From positions 1-64,000 of the forward strand of contig LGRX02027647.1 in assembly GCA_001247695.2 (NCBI GenBank): DNA of 64,000 nt. Direction: 5' to 3'. This DNA comes from Cymbomonas tetramitiformis. Taxonomy: Eukaryota; Chlorophyta; Pyramimonadophyceae; Pyramimonadales; Pyramimonadaceae. Under the pieces are notes generated by a model, which made no database searches, was not told the origin of the DNA, and saw only the letters and a list, made by a program, of their open reading frames with translations. Both the position numbers and the translations under genes were made by a program. Positions 26,676 through 36,666 of the stretch are shown piece by piece; within the stretch, counting starts at the first letter, position 1; each line of letters begins with the position of its first letter.

Positions 26676-27242
26676 CTATTTACCAACGGTTGGGCCATAG
26701 GATACTGGAGGCTGAATAACCATGACTGCACGGATTCTGTCTTCGATGATGGATAAGCCTGCCTCTGAGATGTGGTGTCCGATAAAGTCGATACTTCTGA
26801 CGAACAACTCAACCTTCGAAGGCCTGATGTAGAACTGATGCTCTCTGCAGCGCTGTAGGAACTGGCGAACTTGCTTCACGTGTGTGTCGAAATCTGGACT
26901 GTACACTATGGTGTCATCCATGAAGATGACTAATAAGAACTGATCAATGAGGTCAAAGAATGCTCGGTTTCCATCACGCAGAGCGGTCGCAGGAGCGTTA
27001 GTTAACCCAAAGGGCATCACTGTCCACTCGTATGAACCATATCTAGTTCGTATTGCTGTCTTATGGATGTCGTCTGGATGAATAGGGATCTGATGGGAAA
27101 ACTGGTTGAAATCGAATCTGCTGAACCAGCGTGCCCCCTTAAGCTGTTCAAGAAGGGTATCATGAGGTGGCAATGGATGCGTGTCCTTTATGGTGATGTT
27201 ATTGATGATGTTGTTGATGACGTTATCATAATCGCAGCACAT
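26676..27242 (-). pseudogene. Ty3/gypsy reverse transcriptase palm fragment
   Basis: 188 codons in the same frame as the upstream block. Visible RT motifs are FSRFDFNQFSHQI (first catalytic Asp), MPFGLTNAP and the catalytic box FMDD, with Met for the usual Val/Leu. It ends at a TAG, after which the frame continues into the thumb/connection block. Confidence 0.85.
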
Positions 27243-27299
27243 CCTCCACTTTCCCCCTGGCTTAGGAGCGAAAATGATTGGGCACCCATATGGTGATGA

Positions 27300-27782
27300 T
27301 TATGGACGAAGGATACCCAACTCGACATATTTGATGATTTGCCATTTGAGCTCCTCCATCATAGGCACTGGAATAGTTCGAACTGGCTGTGATGGTGGCT
27401 TATGCCCAGGTTCAATGTTGATGCGATGATATCCACCTTCAAACCGTTCTGGCCTGTGGCCAGCTGGAAGATCCTCCTGGAAAATATCTGAAAAGTCTTC
27501 TCTTACACGATCACGTTCTGCTGTGACCTCTGGGTCTTCCATGGTAGTGTCTGAGTCAGTTGCTGTCATGACCACTTCACCATCAACCTCTGAGAGAAAA
27601 AAGAGATAAGCTACGGCTTCTTCAGCCGACCCACTGGATTGTATACGTCGCAGGTGCTTTCTCATCGTGGTGGCACTGACCAGTTCCATTTCAGGAAGGC
27701 CATCTGATTTCTGAGTATCTTCAACTCTGGAAAGAACTGTGCGAACACTGGAACCTGAAGAGTGTGTCCTGGTGATCGTCAT
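27300..27782 (-). pseudogene. Ty3/gypsy pol fragment: protease-RT linker and RT N-terminus
   Basis: Of the 160 codons, the last third carries the sequence before RT motif 1, ending GILRP. A TAA stop follows immediately, and the same frame then continues with SSPYGCP and KWRMCCDYD, the expected next RT residues. One substitution therefore separates this block from the next. The protease active site is not present. Confidence 0.75.
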
Positions 27783-29040
27783 GTTCTTGGACTGAAAGTC
27801 AATATGTGGATTTCACCTCTCCAACCAATCCTCAAATGATTCTTACGGCCCCTTTGGCATATGAGATGCTACTTCCGTCACACGACAGGATGGAAATCCG
27901 TTTCTTTTCTGTTATAAATCAGAGCTTATACCCGTTACACATCAGATACCCGTCACGTAACTGTTCCGTCTTGTATCGGGTTACCTGACGGATAGAAGAC
28001 TGGGTACGAGACGGGACGTACGCCAGGTCATTTGGCACGTGGTATTGATAACCAATGAAGAGATGTCGCGTGGTACTCTTTTAAATTCCACCAATAAAGT
28101 AGTCGCGATGTAATCAAAATATAAAAGTTTCCTCAAAGATGTCATCAGTCGACACAATGTGTGCTAGGAGGCAAGCACAAGAGCAAGAAAAACGGCTAAG
28201 TATAAAACGCAAGAGTACTCAGTACGGAGTACAGTAGGACCGATCAGAATGATGTTGATGTGAGGTGCCTAGCTTGTTGTACGGAGTACTCAGTACAGTT
28301 GAGTTATGGAAAGAGTTCCTGAATGTATAAGAACTCCAAGTGTAACCCGTTTCGGAGATGAGAACTGAACTGCGAATTGTAACATAAAAAGTAAGAGCCG
28401 TAACTGCTGTATATTGTGTATAGAAAGCATACACTTGAAAGCAAAAGCATAACTATAAAGATTTACGAAACCGAAGTCTTGTAGTTGACCAACCGTAATC
28501 ATACCTCGTGCGGTCGTTTAATAAGTATAGATATAATAAGTCCGAAACCGTAAGGAAGAACCAAGCAAGAGTGGAGACTCCTACAAAATGGTAATTAGTT
28601 CGTGTTTTCACGTTGCTTCCCTGTTTTTCTTGCGCTAATTCTGATCAGATTCACCTTGCCTTGCGCGACTAGCTAGCGTAGTGCGACACTACGAAATCGA
28701 GAATGTCTGTGCTTTCGTTCTTGTTGCGCGGCGGTGTGTGGGTTTGAGGGTTCCAGGTCGCTTGGAGCCGCGTTGGTGTGGAGGAATCTAGCCCAACGAC
28801 AATCTTTTGAGGTGCGCGCGTTGCCTTGGTCCTAGCACGCATAGCACGCATATCACGCATAGCCGTATTTTGGACTCACAGGTCGCGGGAAATCGGAATC
28901 GTCTCAGTTTTCCGGCAAATCCGACCCTCTGCGGCGGAAGCGCTGCGCAAATTTTCGAATTTTGCGTGGCTTTTGCTAGAATTCGGAGTCGGTTCGGGAT
29001 TTCGCCTACCTTTAATTTGGCCCTCTAGTCCCCCCTATTC
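27783..29040. other. Gene-free stretch between the two gypsy elements
   Basis: No supported gene. It contains the related motifs ACTCAGTACGGAGTACAGT (about 28217) and GTACGGAGTACTCAGTACAG (about 28279), which form a partial inverted repeat. It also has a short CACGCATAGCACGCAT repeat near 28838 that recurs near 29337, on either side of the 170-bp duplication. Confidence 0.45.
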
Positions 29041-29350
29041 GGGAATCTCCGCGCTTCGGCCGGTGTGTCTGCTTGTGCTCGCGCACAAGTAGCGAATTCC
29101 TGAAAGCGGGTACTGGTTGCCACGCCAAACGTTTTCCGATTGGTTAATTCACGAGCGTGCCGCGTGTGATGTTCCCAATGGGACTTTAGTTTTCTAGGAT
29201 CCTCTTTTCCGGAAATCTCCGCGCTTCGGCCGGTGTAGCTACTTGTGCTCGGGCGCAAGTAGTGAATTTCTGGATCGGCGGGTGCTAGTCGCCACGTGTG
29301 TCGTGTAGCACTTTCGGCTTTAGCTAATTAGATCTCACGCATAGCACGCA
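29041..29350. repeat. 170-bp tandem duplication upstream of the large gypsy element
   Basis: Two units, from 29041 and 29211, share CTCCGCGCTTCGGCCGGTGT, a hairpin-like CTTGTGCTCG..GCAAGTAG core and TCGCCACG-type ends. Position suggests a 5' untranslated or LTR-derived leader for the plus-strand element. I could not find a matching 3' LTR near 42 kb. Confidence 0.6.
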
Positions 29351-29560
29351 TACAAATTCAATGTACTCGGATGGAGAAGTCGGTCGGTCGGGCCGTCGTG
29401 GGGGGAGTCGGGCCGGCGCCGCCCCCGGCTCGGCCGTGGGGTCCGGTCAGTCGGGATCTCGCGCTGCGGGTCTGTCGGTCGGCCCGGGCTCTTCGGAGTT
29501 CTGGGTTGCGGCTGGCAGGTCGGACGGCCGGGATTGGCGCTCCCGTGAGAGGGGGGGGGA

Positions 29561-32500
29561 GTGCGGCGTGCGCTTGCACGCCAATACGGCGGTGAAGCCC
29601 TCGAGGCTACACCGGCGCGCACCCCCCTGAAGGCCCCTCCAGGGTTGTCTGGTGAGCCCCCCAGGGCCTCACCACCGAAAACCCCCTCACCAGCGAGAGT
29701 CAGTGGGTCTGAGCCAGTGTCCGAGCTCGCATTGAGCTCGGCGCTACGGCAGCCGGCGCGCCGGAGGCGCGCGTCGCCCGAAGCTCCGGCGCCGGCGGCA
29801 GGCACCAGCTCCGAGTCGGACTCGGACCGCTCTGCTAAGGGGTTGAACCCCTCGGCAGCTCCCTTCTCCCCACTCCCTGCGTCCAGCAGGAGTACGAGCA
29901 GTAAGTTCGTCCGTCAGGAACCGACGTCGGGACCGGCAGCGTCCTCCCTCCCTCCCCTCGAGGGGGGCGAGCAAGGAAATCTCATCAGTGCTCCAGGGCG
30001 CTTTGAGATTTACCGAGCCGGTGACTGGAGCCCACCTGCAGAAGGGGAGTCTGATGATGTCCGGCGCCCAGAGCGGCTGGACGTCGTCCAGTCACGGGGG
30101 CACGAGTCTCGCATCCGGCCCAATCCGGCTTGGCGAGGAGAGCGACGTCAATCCATGCTCGCATTGGCCATTCGTCAATGGAGCACCTGGGCGCTGGACT
30201 CAGCGCAACGACGTGCAAGAGTCTCCCTGCCATCTCGTCAGCGCGCAACTGCGCGGCTTGCTTGGGTCGCATGGAAGGCCAGAACGGACCGGTCAGCGCA
30301 TCAGCGCGAGCTCCAGCGCCTGGCATTCCAAGCGTGGAATGACGTCACCCAGCAGGTCGCCCAACTTCAGGGCCTGTTCGTCAGAGGCAGTCGGCGCCGA
30401 GTCGAGTCCGCTTTCGCGGCATGGCGCCAGCGTGTCATCCAGACACAGGGTCTGTGGCGCAGGGGCAAACGTCAAGCTGGAGCCGTCTTCATGGCATGGC
30501 ACCAGCAGACGACGCTCTCCAAGGAAAGGAGCACCTGGTGGGTTGGAGCCCGAAGACACCGGATGACTCAGATGGTCAAAAGGTGTCTCCGCGAGTGGCA
30601 CCGACTCCCCAGAACGATCCCAGTCAGCTCGGACTCGTCCCAGGGAACGAGTGCCCGCCGTCCAGTAAAGAAAGCGGGAACCTCATCCGGTGTCAGCTCT
30701 TGCTCGGATTCCGACCAGGGGTCTTTGTGGCAAGACATCCGTCGAGGCCTAAAGCGCCTGGGGAAGGACCACCTGCTGTCAGGGATAATGTGGTTCCAGC
30801 TCAAGGACCATGGGCTCTCCGAGGACGGCGCTTATCGCCTGGAGATCCACCAGCAGGCAGTCTCCGAGTCCAAGAGGTTAATGCAGCAAAAGCGCGAGGA
30901 CCCCCACAACTCCCTCGAGAGGTGTAGGTTCTCTGCCTTTGCCATCAACGTCAGCAGACCGGGAGAGATAGTACGCCGGGGAGTGGACCTCTGGGAGGTA
31001 AGGAGGGCAGTCGTCGCGGCCGTCAGAATGAGCGGCCGCACCCGGAAGTCGCACAGGGGTCTTAGGAAGTCAGGCACAGCACCTCCGAGTTCCGCAGCTC
31101 CTGGTGGGAACTGGTCAAACCGGTTTGCTCCTCTCTCGTCCTCATCGGAGGAGGAGCATCCCGCGGAACTTCCAAGGTCCAGGACTCAGGCGCCTAAGCC
31201 GAGCGGCCCCGGTCGCCCGGCGCCTCGCACTCGGAAGCCCAGTCGAGCACCCTCGGCTCCGCGCCCCGGTCCAGCTTCCTCAGGGGATGCGTCGTCGTCC
31301 CCGGAGTCCACCTGGAGCCGGAACAGTCAGGACCTGCAGGAGCTGAAGGAGGCCTGGCAGAAGGAGTCCCGAGCTCGGGAGGCAGCTGCCGAGGCTCGCC
31401 TGGAACAGCTGTCTCGGCAACTCCAAGAGAGCCAAAGAGCGGCCGAGGAGCGCAGGATCTCCGATCAGCGCGCTGCCGAGGAGCGTAGGGCCTCCGAGCA
31501 ACGTGCTGTCGAAGAGCGCTGGGCCGCAGACCGGCTGGCTGCAGAAGCCCGGGAGACTGCCAGGCAGTTGGCTGTCGACGAGAGCGTCGCTCAGCAGGTA
31601 GCTGCCGAAGAGCGGCGAGCGTCGGCTGAGGCTCAGCTAGAGGAGAGGCTGCAGGCGGTCATAGAGTCTCAAGTCCAAAGGCTCGCCCTGGTTCAGGCTT
31701 CGCCCTCGGGACCCGTGGAGTCGGACGCTCGAGGGCCCTCAACGGCAATGTCGAGTCCGGTTCAGGAGACGCCCATCTCCCGAGGGGGGCATGAGCTGGT
31801 AGAGCCTGCTTCCGTCGTCACCTGTGACGTCGAGAACCGGGACGTGCAGAGCCCGCCAGAGGAGTCACACACGGGCGTGGCATCGCTCCCGCCGCACGCA
31901 TGGGACTTTGTTTCCCTTCCTATACAAGTCTGCAATAACGCCCTCCGGAAACACGTGGTCGGGTATGCCAAACCGGGGATCGAAGCCCAGCGCCTGTTTT
32001 ACGACGCCGCTCGTAGGTATCGTTCCCTTGGTCAGGTCGCCGGGTGCTTGCACTCTGCCAGTCAGATCAGGCATTGCCTGAAGGCAAGAGTCTCGGACGA
32101 GGACAGGGTCCTCGGGGCCCAGGTGATTCACAGTCTCACGACGGCCTTAGCGCACGTCGCAGAGAGCTGCGCTCGCTGTGGGTGCGGGCACGAGGAGAGC
32201 CCGGTGCGTATGTGGACGTGTCAAGTAGGCGCTAAGAAAAGTGTGGTAGCGCTCCTGAAGAAGGTGTACCTGCCGGTGTGTGGGTTTTGCGCCGCGGACG
32301 TGTGGCCCGGTGCTTTCGACGACTTTCCGGCTGTGTCACCGCCTCCGCTTGCTGCGACGGTAGACACACCGGAAGACGGGGGGGGATGGTCCCTCGACTG
32401 GAGCACTCGGAGTCAAACGAGCTTCCGGAGGTGCCCGGTGCCAGCAGTCATGGTGGTCCCGGAGGCTCGGGGGGCGGTGACCCTGGAGGGCCAGGAGGCC

Positions 32501-32806
32501 CGGGGAGTCCGGGCGAGGACCCTGGCGGCGATGGGCCGGGTGAGGATGGGGATGGCGACAGCCAGTTCACCTTCTCGTCCTCTCGTTACACGGAGCCCCG
32601 AAGCCATTACAGTCGTAAGGACGAGCAGCACGCTCTCAAGGAGGCCCTCAGAGCCATGGAGAAGGCAGTGGACAAATACCACACAGAGGTGGAGGGGTCG
32701 TCCCACGTCTTTGGTCGGCTCCTCCGATTTGTTCGGCAGGTCAGGGAGGTTCGGGAACTGGAGCCGGTGCGCTACGCCATGGAGATGGCGCGTCTGGGAC
32801 CACTAG
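29561..32806 (+). CDS. ORF upstream of Gag with Sfi1-like Trp repeats and coiled coil
   Basis: 1081 codons. The first codon is GTG and the first ATG is at 30155. Residues 1-200 are Pro/Ser/Ala-rich low complexity. Residues 225-355 hold five repeats built around A-x2-W (AWVAWK, AFQAWND, AFAAWRQR, VFMAWHQQ, CLREWHR) spaced about 25-40 residues, resembling the centrin-binding repeats of Sfi1-type proteins. Residues 590-715 form an Arg/Glu/Ala-rich coiled coil with repeated AAEERRxSxQR units. Residues 865-910 contain Cys pairs (CARCGCGH, CGFC), possibly a zinc site. The frame runs into the start of Gag, and the last 140 codons in this frame are probably non-coding. The switch to the Gag frame coincides with a G8 run at 32377-32384, so this ORF may be fused to Gag by slippage or by a sequencing error. 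Confidence 0.6.
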   Translation: MRRALARQYGGEALEATPARTPLKAPPGLSGEPPRASPPKTPSPARVSGSEPVSELALSSALRQPARRRRASPEAPAPAAGTSSESDSDRSAKGLNPSAAPFSPLPASSRSTSSKFVRQEPTSGPAASSLPPLEGGEQGNLISAPGRFEIYRAGDWSPPAEGESDDVRRPERLDVVQSRGHESRIRPNPAWRGERRQSMLALAIRQWSTWALDSAQRRARVSLPSRQRATARLAWVAWKARTDRSAHQRELQRLAFQAWNDVTQQVAQLQGLFVRGSRRRVESAFAAWRQRVIQTQGLWRRGKRQAGAVFMAWHQQTTLSKERSTWWVGARRHRMTQMVKRCLREWHRLPRTIPVSSDSSQGTSARRPVKKAGTSSGVSSCSDSDQGSLWQDIRRGLKRLGKDHLLSGIMWFQLKDHGLSEDGAYRLEIHQQAVSESKRLMQQKREDPHNSLERCRFSAFAINVSRPGEIVRRGVDLWEVRRAVVAAVRMSGRTRKSHRGLRKSGTAPPSSAAPGGNWSNRFAPLSSSSEEEHPAELPRSRTQAPKPSGPGRPAPRTRKPSRAPSAPRPGPASSGDASSSPESTWSRNSQDLQELKEAWQKESRAREAAAEARLEQLSRQLQESQRAAEERRISDQRAAEERRASEQRAVEERWAADRLAAEARETARQLAVDESVAQQVAAEERRASAEAQLEERLQAVIESQVQRLALVQASPSGPVESDARGPSTAMSSPVQETPISRGGHELVEPASVVTCDVENRDVQSPPEESHTGVASLPPHAWDFVSLPIQVCNNALRKHVVGYAKPGIEAQRLFYDAARRYRSLGQVAGCLHSASQIRHCLKARVSDEDRVLGAQVIHSLTTALAHVAESCARCGCGHEESPVRMWTCQVGAKKSVVALLKKVYLPVCGFCAADVWPGAFDDFPAVSPPPLAATVDTPEDGGGWSLDWSTRSQTSFRRCPVPAVMVVPEARGAVTLEGQEARGVRARTLAAMGRVRMGMATASSPSRPLVTRSPEAITVVRTSSTLSRRPSEPWRRQWTNTTQRWRGRPTSLVGSSDLFGRSGRFGNWSRCATPWRWRVWDH

Positions 32807-33657
32807 AGAGCGGGGGTGAGGAGAAGGTGTTGTCGGACCACTCCCTGCTGTCGGAAGTGGCCAGACACTGCTTCGGCAAACTCAGCTCCGAGTACCGCGA
32901 GCTTTCTTCGGTGTTGACAGAGGCTCGGGAAGGTAAGAACCTCACCCTGGACGTCATAGTGGTCCCCTTGGCGCAGCTGGTGATGCCCGACAAGGGGGAA
33001 ATGGCGTCGATCGGTCCGTTCCTGCGTCGCGTGCGTCAAAGTCAGGACAGACAGACTCGCACGGCCCGCGAGTTCTGGGACGGGGTGCACCTTGCTCACG
33101 ACATCGTGAGCATGCTGGCTGCCCACGAGCTCACCTCTCCGGTGCCGGAAGAGGAGCTGCTGGAGATATTCCTTACGGGATTGATACCGGAGGTAAGGAG
33201 GAAGGTCTTCCTTATAGCCGAGAGGAAAAGCTCTTCGGTCCTGACCCTGAGCCGGACGGCCAGTAAAGGCCGCCACGAACTCCTGACCTGGGCCATAGAG
33301 GCTGAGCGGGAGTTACGGCAGAGCCAGGATAAGACGAGCCGCTCGGTCCAGCTGCTGGCCCACGTAGATGTCACGGAGGAGCTGCTAGCCATGGCGACAT
33401 CCGCTGGCACTCCGACACCCACAGGGCAACGACTCGGCTCCCCAGAGCACGAGGGCTGCCGTCTGTGCAAGAGCATGGACCATTATGCCCGCGACTGTCC
33501 GCAGGCGAAGCAGCGCCCGAAGGAGTGGGCCAAGTGCCTCCTGGAGGACACCCTGGCGTTGATAGGGGACGAGTCGGTGGATGAAGCTTTGGCTGCCATC
33601 GGATTGGATTTTGTCCAGGAGGACGCTCCCCAGCCCGGGGCGTCCTCCCCGCAGTAA
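32386..33657 (+). CDS. Gag polyprotein with CCHC zinc knuckle
   Basis: 423 residues from the ATG at 32386, which directly follows a G8 run. Gly/Pro-rich N-terminus, then helical capsid-like sequence with the retrotransposon Gag signature region (ARTAREFWDG, ELLEIFLTGL, VRRKVFLI), then a canonical C-x2-C-x4-H-x4-C knuckle (CRLCKSMDHYARDC) near the C-terminus. It would package the element RNA into virus-like particles. The stop is TAA, and pol lies in other frames downstream after an additional ORF. Reading frame upstream of the ATG is open but not convincing as coding. Confidence 0.85.
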   Translation: MVPRLEHSESNELPEVPGASSHGGPGGSGGGDPGGPGGPGSPGEDPGGDGPGEDGDGDSQFTFSSSRYTEPRSHYSRKDEQHALKEALRAMEKAVDKYHTEVEGSSHVFGRLLRFVRQVREVRELEPVRYAMEMARLGPLESGGEEKVLSDHSLLSEVARHCFGKLSSEYRELSSVLTEAREGKNLTLDVIVVPLAQLVMPDKGEMASIGPFLRRVRQSQDRQTRTAREFWDGVHLAHDIVSMLAAHELTSPVPEEELLEIFLTGLIPEVRRKVFLIAERKSSSVLTLSRTASKGRHELLTWAIEAERELRQSQDKTSRSVQLLAHVDVTEELLAMATSAGTPTPTGQRLGSPEHEGCRLCKSMDHYARDCPQAKQRPKEWAKCLLEDTLALIGDESVDEALAAIGLDFVQEDAPQPGASSPQ

Positions 33658-33722
33658 AGGGCGCGGGCCCCGTCACTGCGGGGTCAGGGGGACAAAAGGG
33701 CCCCGCGCCGGCGTCCACAGCG

Positions 33723-34898
33723 ATGCAGGTGCTGCGTGATAGGTGGAGAAGGTGTGGGAGACACCTTAGTGGCAGCGCCAGGCGCCACCTCAAGAGCCAG
33801 AGTCGAGTCGAGAGGTATGAGCAGGAAGGTTTAGACATGCTAGCCGCCACCTGCACGGGAAGCCCAGAGCCTCCTGAGCGGGAACAGGTCGAGCAACGAA
33901 TCCAGAGAGAGCAGGCGAACTTCTGGAAGTCCGCCAGAACCCCAGCAACCGCCTCAGTTCCGCGTCCCGAGGAGCCGTGGGAGCTGCTCTGTTGGATCAC
34001 CGGTGCGGACACCCGGGATAAAAACCGGTCGAGCCACACAGTTGAGCCACGGGCAGTCTACCAACAGCACCTGGAGAACCAGGGGTCGGATGTTGCGAGA
34101 GTTCGCGGGCACTGGAAGTTCAGGGCTCAGCGTTTACCCCCCAGAGTTAGGAAAGCCTTTCAGGCCCAGCAGCCAAGTGCTCGCCTGCGTTCCGCCATCA
34201 GGGCGCTAGAAAGGTATCTAAAGCTGGAAGAGTCAGAGGTCCGACCGGTCAAGTCCCTTGCGCTTTGGAGGGCAGGTCAAAGGCGGATGAGCCAGAAGCT
34301 TGGACCCACGACTAGTAAGCCCCAGTTGAATCGAGAAGAGTTAGATAAGCGCTTGAAGCGGCTCGTCAGGGTGCGCGAGTTCAATCGCCGACGCAAAGCC
34401 ATCTTGGATCAGGAGTTCGGACGGTTCGTTCGCGTAGCCAAGCCCAAGCCTGCCGAGGGAGAAGAACTCTCACCACCAGAGAGAACTTCAAAGCCCAGTC
34501 GGCCGTGGTTAACCCGAAGCAGGGCTCGCCAGGCTTTGGGTCCGAAACGCAGACCATGGCTGACTCCTGAAGACAAGGCGCTTCGAACCTCTCGATTGCA
34601 GCGCAAGTACGAGTTGGAGGGTAGGGACCCGGCTTCTACCTCGACAGAACGCCATGCGGACTTCCACGCTTTCGTACAGGAGGAGTTGGAAAGGGAAAAT
34701 AGGGAGCTTCAGCAAGACAATGAGCTGATGCACCGGGACGAGCAAGTCAGAAAGCACATAGCGGCTAAACTGGCTGCAGCGTCAGCCCAAGTCGCGGTGT
34801 CCCCCCCAGACTTCTCGGCCGGAGCGCAGTGCAGTCCAGAAAGCAGTCGCCATCGGCCTGCTAGCGGACGCATGTACTTACTGCCTCCCGGACTGTGA
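33723..34898 (+). CDS. Basic protein of unknown function between Gag and protease
   Basis: 391 residues, ATG start, 65 bp after the Gag stop and in a different frame. Very rich in Arg, Lys, Gln and Glu. Includes a Trp-containing N-terminus (QVLRDRWRRCGRH), helical segments around residues 150-180 (SAIRALERYLKLEE) and 205-245, and a C-terminal Glu-rich helix (QEELERENRELQQDNELMH). No zinc knuckle, protease or known domain is recognised. An ORF here is not part of the normal Ty3/gypsy plan. Its composition suggests an RNA- or DNA-binding accessory protein, but that is inference. It ends at a TGA 28 bp before the first start codon of the protease ORF. Confidence 0.55.
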   Translation: MQVLRDRWRRCGRHLSGSARRHLKSQSRVERYEQEGLDMLAATCTGSPEPPEREQVEQRIQREQANFWKSARTPATASVPRPEEPWELLCWITGADTRDKNRSSHTVEPRAVYQQHLENQGSDVARVRGHWKFRAQRLPPRVRKAFQAQQPSARLRSAIRALERYLKLEESEVRPVKSLALWRAGQRRMSQKLGPTTSKPQLNREELDKRLKRLVRVREFNRRRKAILDQEFGRFVRVAKPKPAEGEELSPPERTSKPSRPWLTRSRARQALGPKRRPWLTPEDKALRTSRLQRKYELEGRDPASTSTERHADFHAFVQEELERENRELQQDNELMHRDEQVRKHIAAKLAAASAQVAVSPPDFSAGAQCSPESSRHRPASGRMYLLPPGL

Positions 34899-34926
34899 CT
34901 CCGACGGAGAAACGTCAGTCACCCGC

Positions 34927-36666
34927 TTGGAATGCATAATGCAGGACGGCGATATCAGTCCGAGCTGGTGTGAGTCCCTGGCAGCGGTGTCCTCGATGGG
35001 AGCGCGCCCGAGGAGTTTCGACAGGCACAGTCGCACACCGACGTTGTTGCTGTTTTGGGCCTGGATTGCGGGCGTCAGAGTCAAGGTGTTGGTGGATTCG
35101 GGAGCGTCCACCAATATTATCGCAAAGAGTACACTGCAGAAGCTCACCGGCGTCAAGCCGGTGCGCCACGAGCAAGCCATGCGGGTTCGGGTGGCTGACG
35201 GCACCACGTATGATGCTAATTCCTGCATCAGGCCCAAGCTCCTTGCTGAGACGTCGAAGGGGTCATACGGCCAGCAAGTTGAGCTTCGGGTAATGCCCCT
35301 CGACCTCAAGGTGGATGTCATCCTGGGAGGTCCTTGGCTGGCGAACCTTTCCCCGGTTACACTGGATTATAAGAACTGGGGTTCGGTCCGGTTCACCAAG
35401 GGCAGGGAAGAGGTCGTCATCACCGGCTGTTCGCCGGGGTCCCCGGACCCCAGTCGGTCCAAGGACACGGCAATGGCACTGGTACAGGGAGTCCTTTTGA
35501 GCCAACGTCGAGCTCGCCGGGACCTGCGGACCCTCCGAAACAGAGAGGAGCAAGCTTTCGTCGTCTACCTCGGCCCCGATGGGACTTTTGGCGCGTTGGC
35601 CTGCAACAAGGGGGGGGGAGACTCCGACGAAGATTCCCCCAACGATGTTGTAGCAGGCCTAGCGTCAGAACCCTCCTCCGGGTCCGAGGATAGTGAAGTC
35701 AGCGTGCGTCCCAGCGCAACGGTGCCGGACGGAGCAGAGGAGTCTGAGGGGCCGGGAGGGTTGGTCTCGGACAGCTCCGAGTCCGGCTATAGTGACGTGG
35801 AAGGAGCGTGTCATTTGCAGAGAGTAGGGGCGGTGGTCGAGGATATTAGGCCACAGGGATTTGCGAGTACGGTCGACGAGGCCGGGGATCATCCTGACCC
35901 TCTCAGCGTTTTCGCTAGCAAGCAGGAGGCGAACGGAGCGTTTGCGTTGCTTCCGCCAGCGGTGCGTAGACAGGCGATAGAGGATCACGCGGCCGGGAAG
36001 CCACCCACCTGGCACGCGCAGGCAGCCGCGGCGCTCCAGCAGGGCCGGGGTCTGGTCGCGGAGCGACGACCCCGAGCACGGCGTAAGCGAGTGCGTTGGC
36101 GTGACCAGGTCGCAGCAGTCGGTCAGCCTGGTGCTGAAAGTGGCCCCTCCGCCGGGCAGCCGCCGGGACCAAAAGTCCCCACCGTCCCGAGCCCTCAGAG
36201 TCAGAAGTCGCGAGCCTCGGCACCAGTCGTGCCGCCAGACACTACCCCGCCGCCAGCTCCGCAGACCACAGACCCGCCGGTACCGGCCGTCCCGCCAGGC
36301 ACTACCCCGCCGCCAGCCCCACAGACTGCTCAGGCCTCCCCGGAACCGCCGGAGGACGAGATAGACGAGACGGTGTCGCCGGAAATCTGGCAGCAGCTTA
36401 GGGACCTGGAAAAGGAGTTCGCAGATGTCATTTGCACAGAGCTGCCAGAATCAGTCCAGTCAAGGGAATTCAAGTCCGGCATCCGGCTCAGGCCAGATTG
36501 GAGTGGGAACGCCTTGCACCGGCGAGGGTACAAGCTGTCGCAGGAGGAGTTGCGGCAACTCCGGCAACAGCTAGATGAACTCTTAGCCAAAGGGTACATA
36601 CGACCCTCGGCCTCTCCGTGGGGCTGCCCCGTGCTGATGGTCCCCAAGCCGAGTAATCCCAAATAG
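34927..36666 (+). CDS. Pol N-terminal part: retropepsin and start of reverse transcriptase
   Basis: 579 residues. Aspartic protease at about residues 35-160 with the active site VLVDSGASTNII and the flap/hydrophobic strand VDVILGGPWL. A long Pro/Ser/Glu-rich linker follows, with a repeated block (VPPxTTPPPAPQT twice near 440-475), then the RT N-terminus (GYIRPSASPWGCPVLMVPK). The ORF ends at a TAG (36664-36666) exactly where RT motif LRLVIDYRQINE begins in the same frame, so protease and RT belong to one polyprotein interrupted by a single amber codon. It could be a simple point mutation, a CAG or GAG to TAG change, or a read-through codon. Confidence 0.85.
   Translation: MECIMQDGDISPSWCESLAAVSSMGARPRSFDRHSRTPTLLLFWAWIAGVRVKVLVDSGASTNIIAKSTLQKLTGVKPVRHEQAMRVRVADGTTYDANSCIRPKLLAETSKGSYGQQVELRVMPLDLKVDVILGGPWLANLSPVTLDYKNWGSVRFTKGREEVVITGCSPGSPDPSRSKDTAMALVQGVLLSQRRARRDLRTLRNREEQAFVVYLGPDGTFGALACNKGGGDSDEDSPNDVVAGLASEPSSGSEDSEVSVRPSATVPDGAEESEGPGGLVSDSSESGYSDVEGACHLQRVGAVVEDIRPQGFASTVDEAGDHPDPLSVFASKQEANGAFALLPPAVRRQAIEDHAAGKPPTWHAQAAAALQQGRGLVAERRPRARRKRVRWRDQVAAVGQPGAESGPSAGQPPGPKVPTVPSPQSQKSRASAPVVPPDTTPPPAPQTTDPPVPAVPPGTTPPPAPQTAQASPEPPEDEIDETVSPEIWQQLRDLEKEFADVICTELPESVQSREFKSGIRLRPDWSGNALHRRGYKLSQEELRQLRQQLDELLAKGYIRPSASPWGCPVLMVPKPSNPK

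Larger units (their letters stand above)
24366..27782 (-). mobile_element. Decayed Ty3/gypsy chromovirus, 5' truncated
   Basis: Minus-strand order is pre-RT linker, reverse transcriptase, RNase H, HHCC finger, integrase and chromodomain, the standard Ty3/gypsy chromovirus layout. Gag and protease are missing. The coding sequence is split into six blocks by in-frame stops (27300 TAA, 26676 TAG, 25552 TAG) and frame changes near 26380 and 25060-25126. No LTR pair or target duplication is recognisable. It is less GC-rich than the larger gypsy element at 29-42 kb and not closely similar to it. Confidence 0.85.

Noticed and set aside
24366..36666. Reassigned stop codons (TAG/TAA read as Gln) explaining in-frame stops in both gypsy elements
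   Set aside because: The relic also has frameshifts, so it is simply decayed, and TAG or TAA ends other credible ORFs here (TAA after Gag and element 2, TAG after the Trp-rich gene). One stop in an otherwise intact pol is too little evidence.
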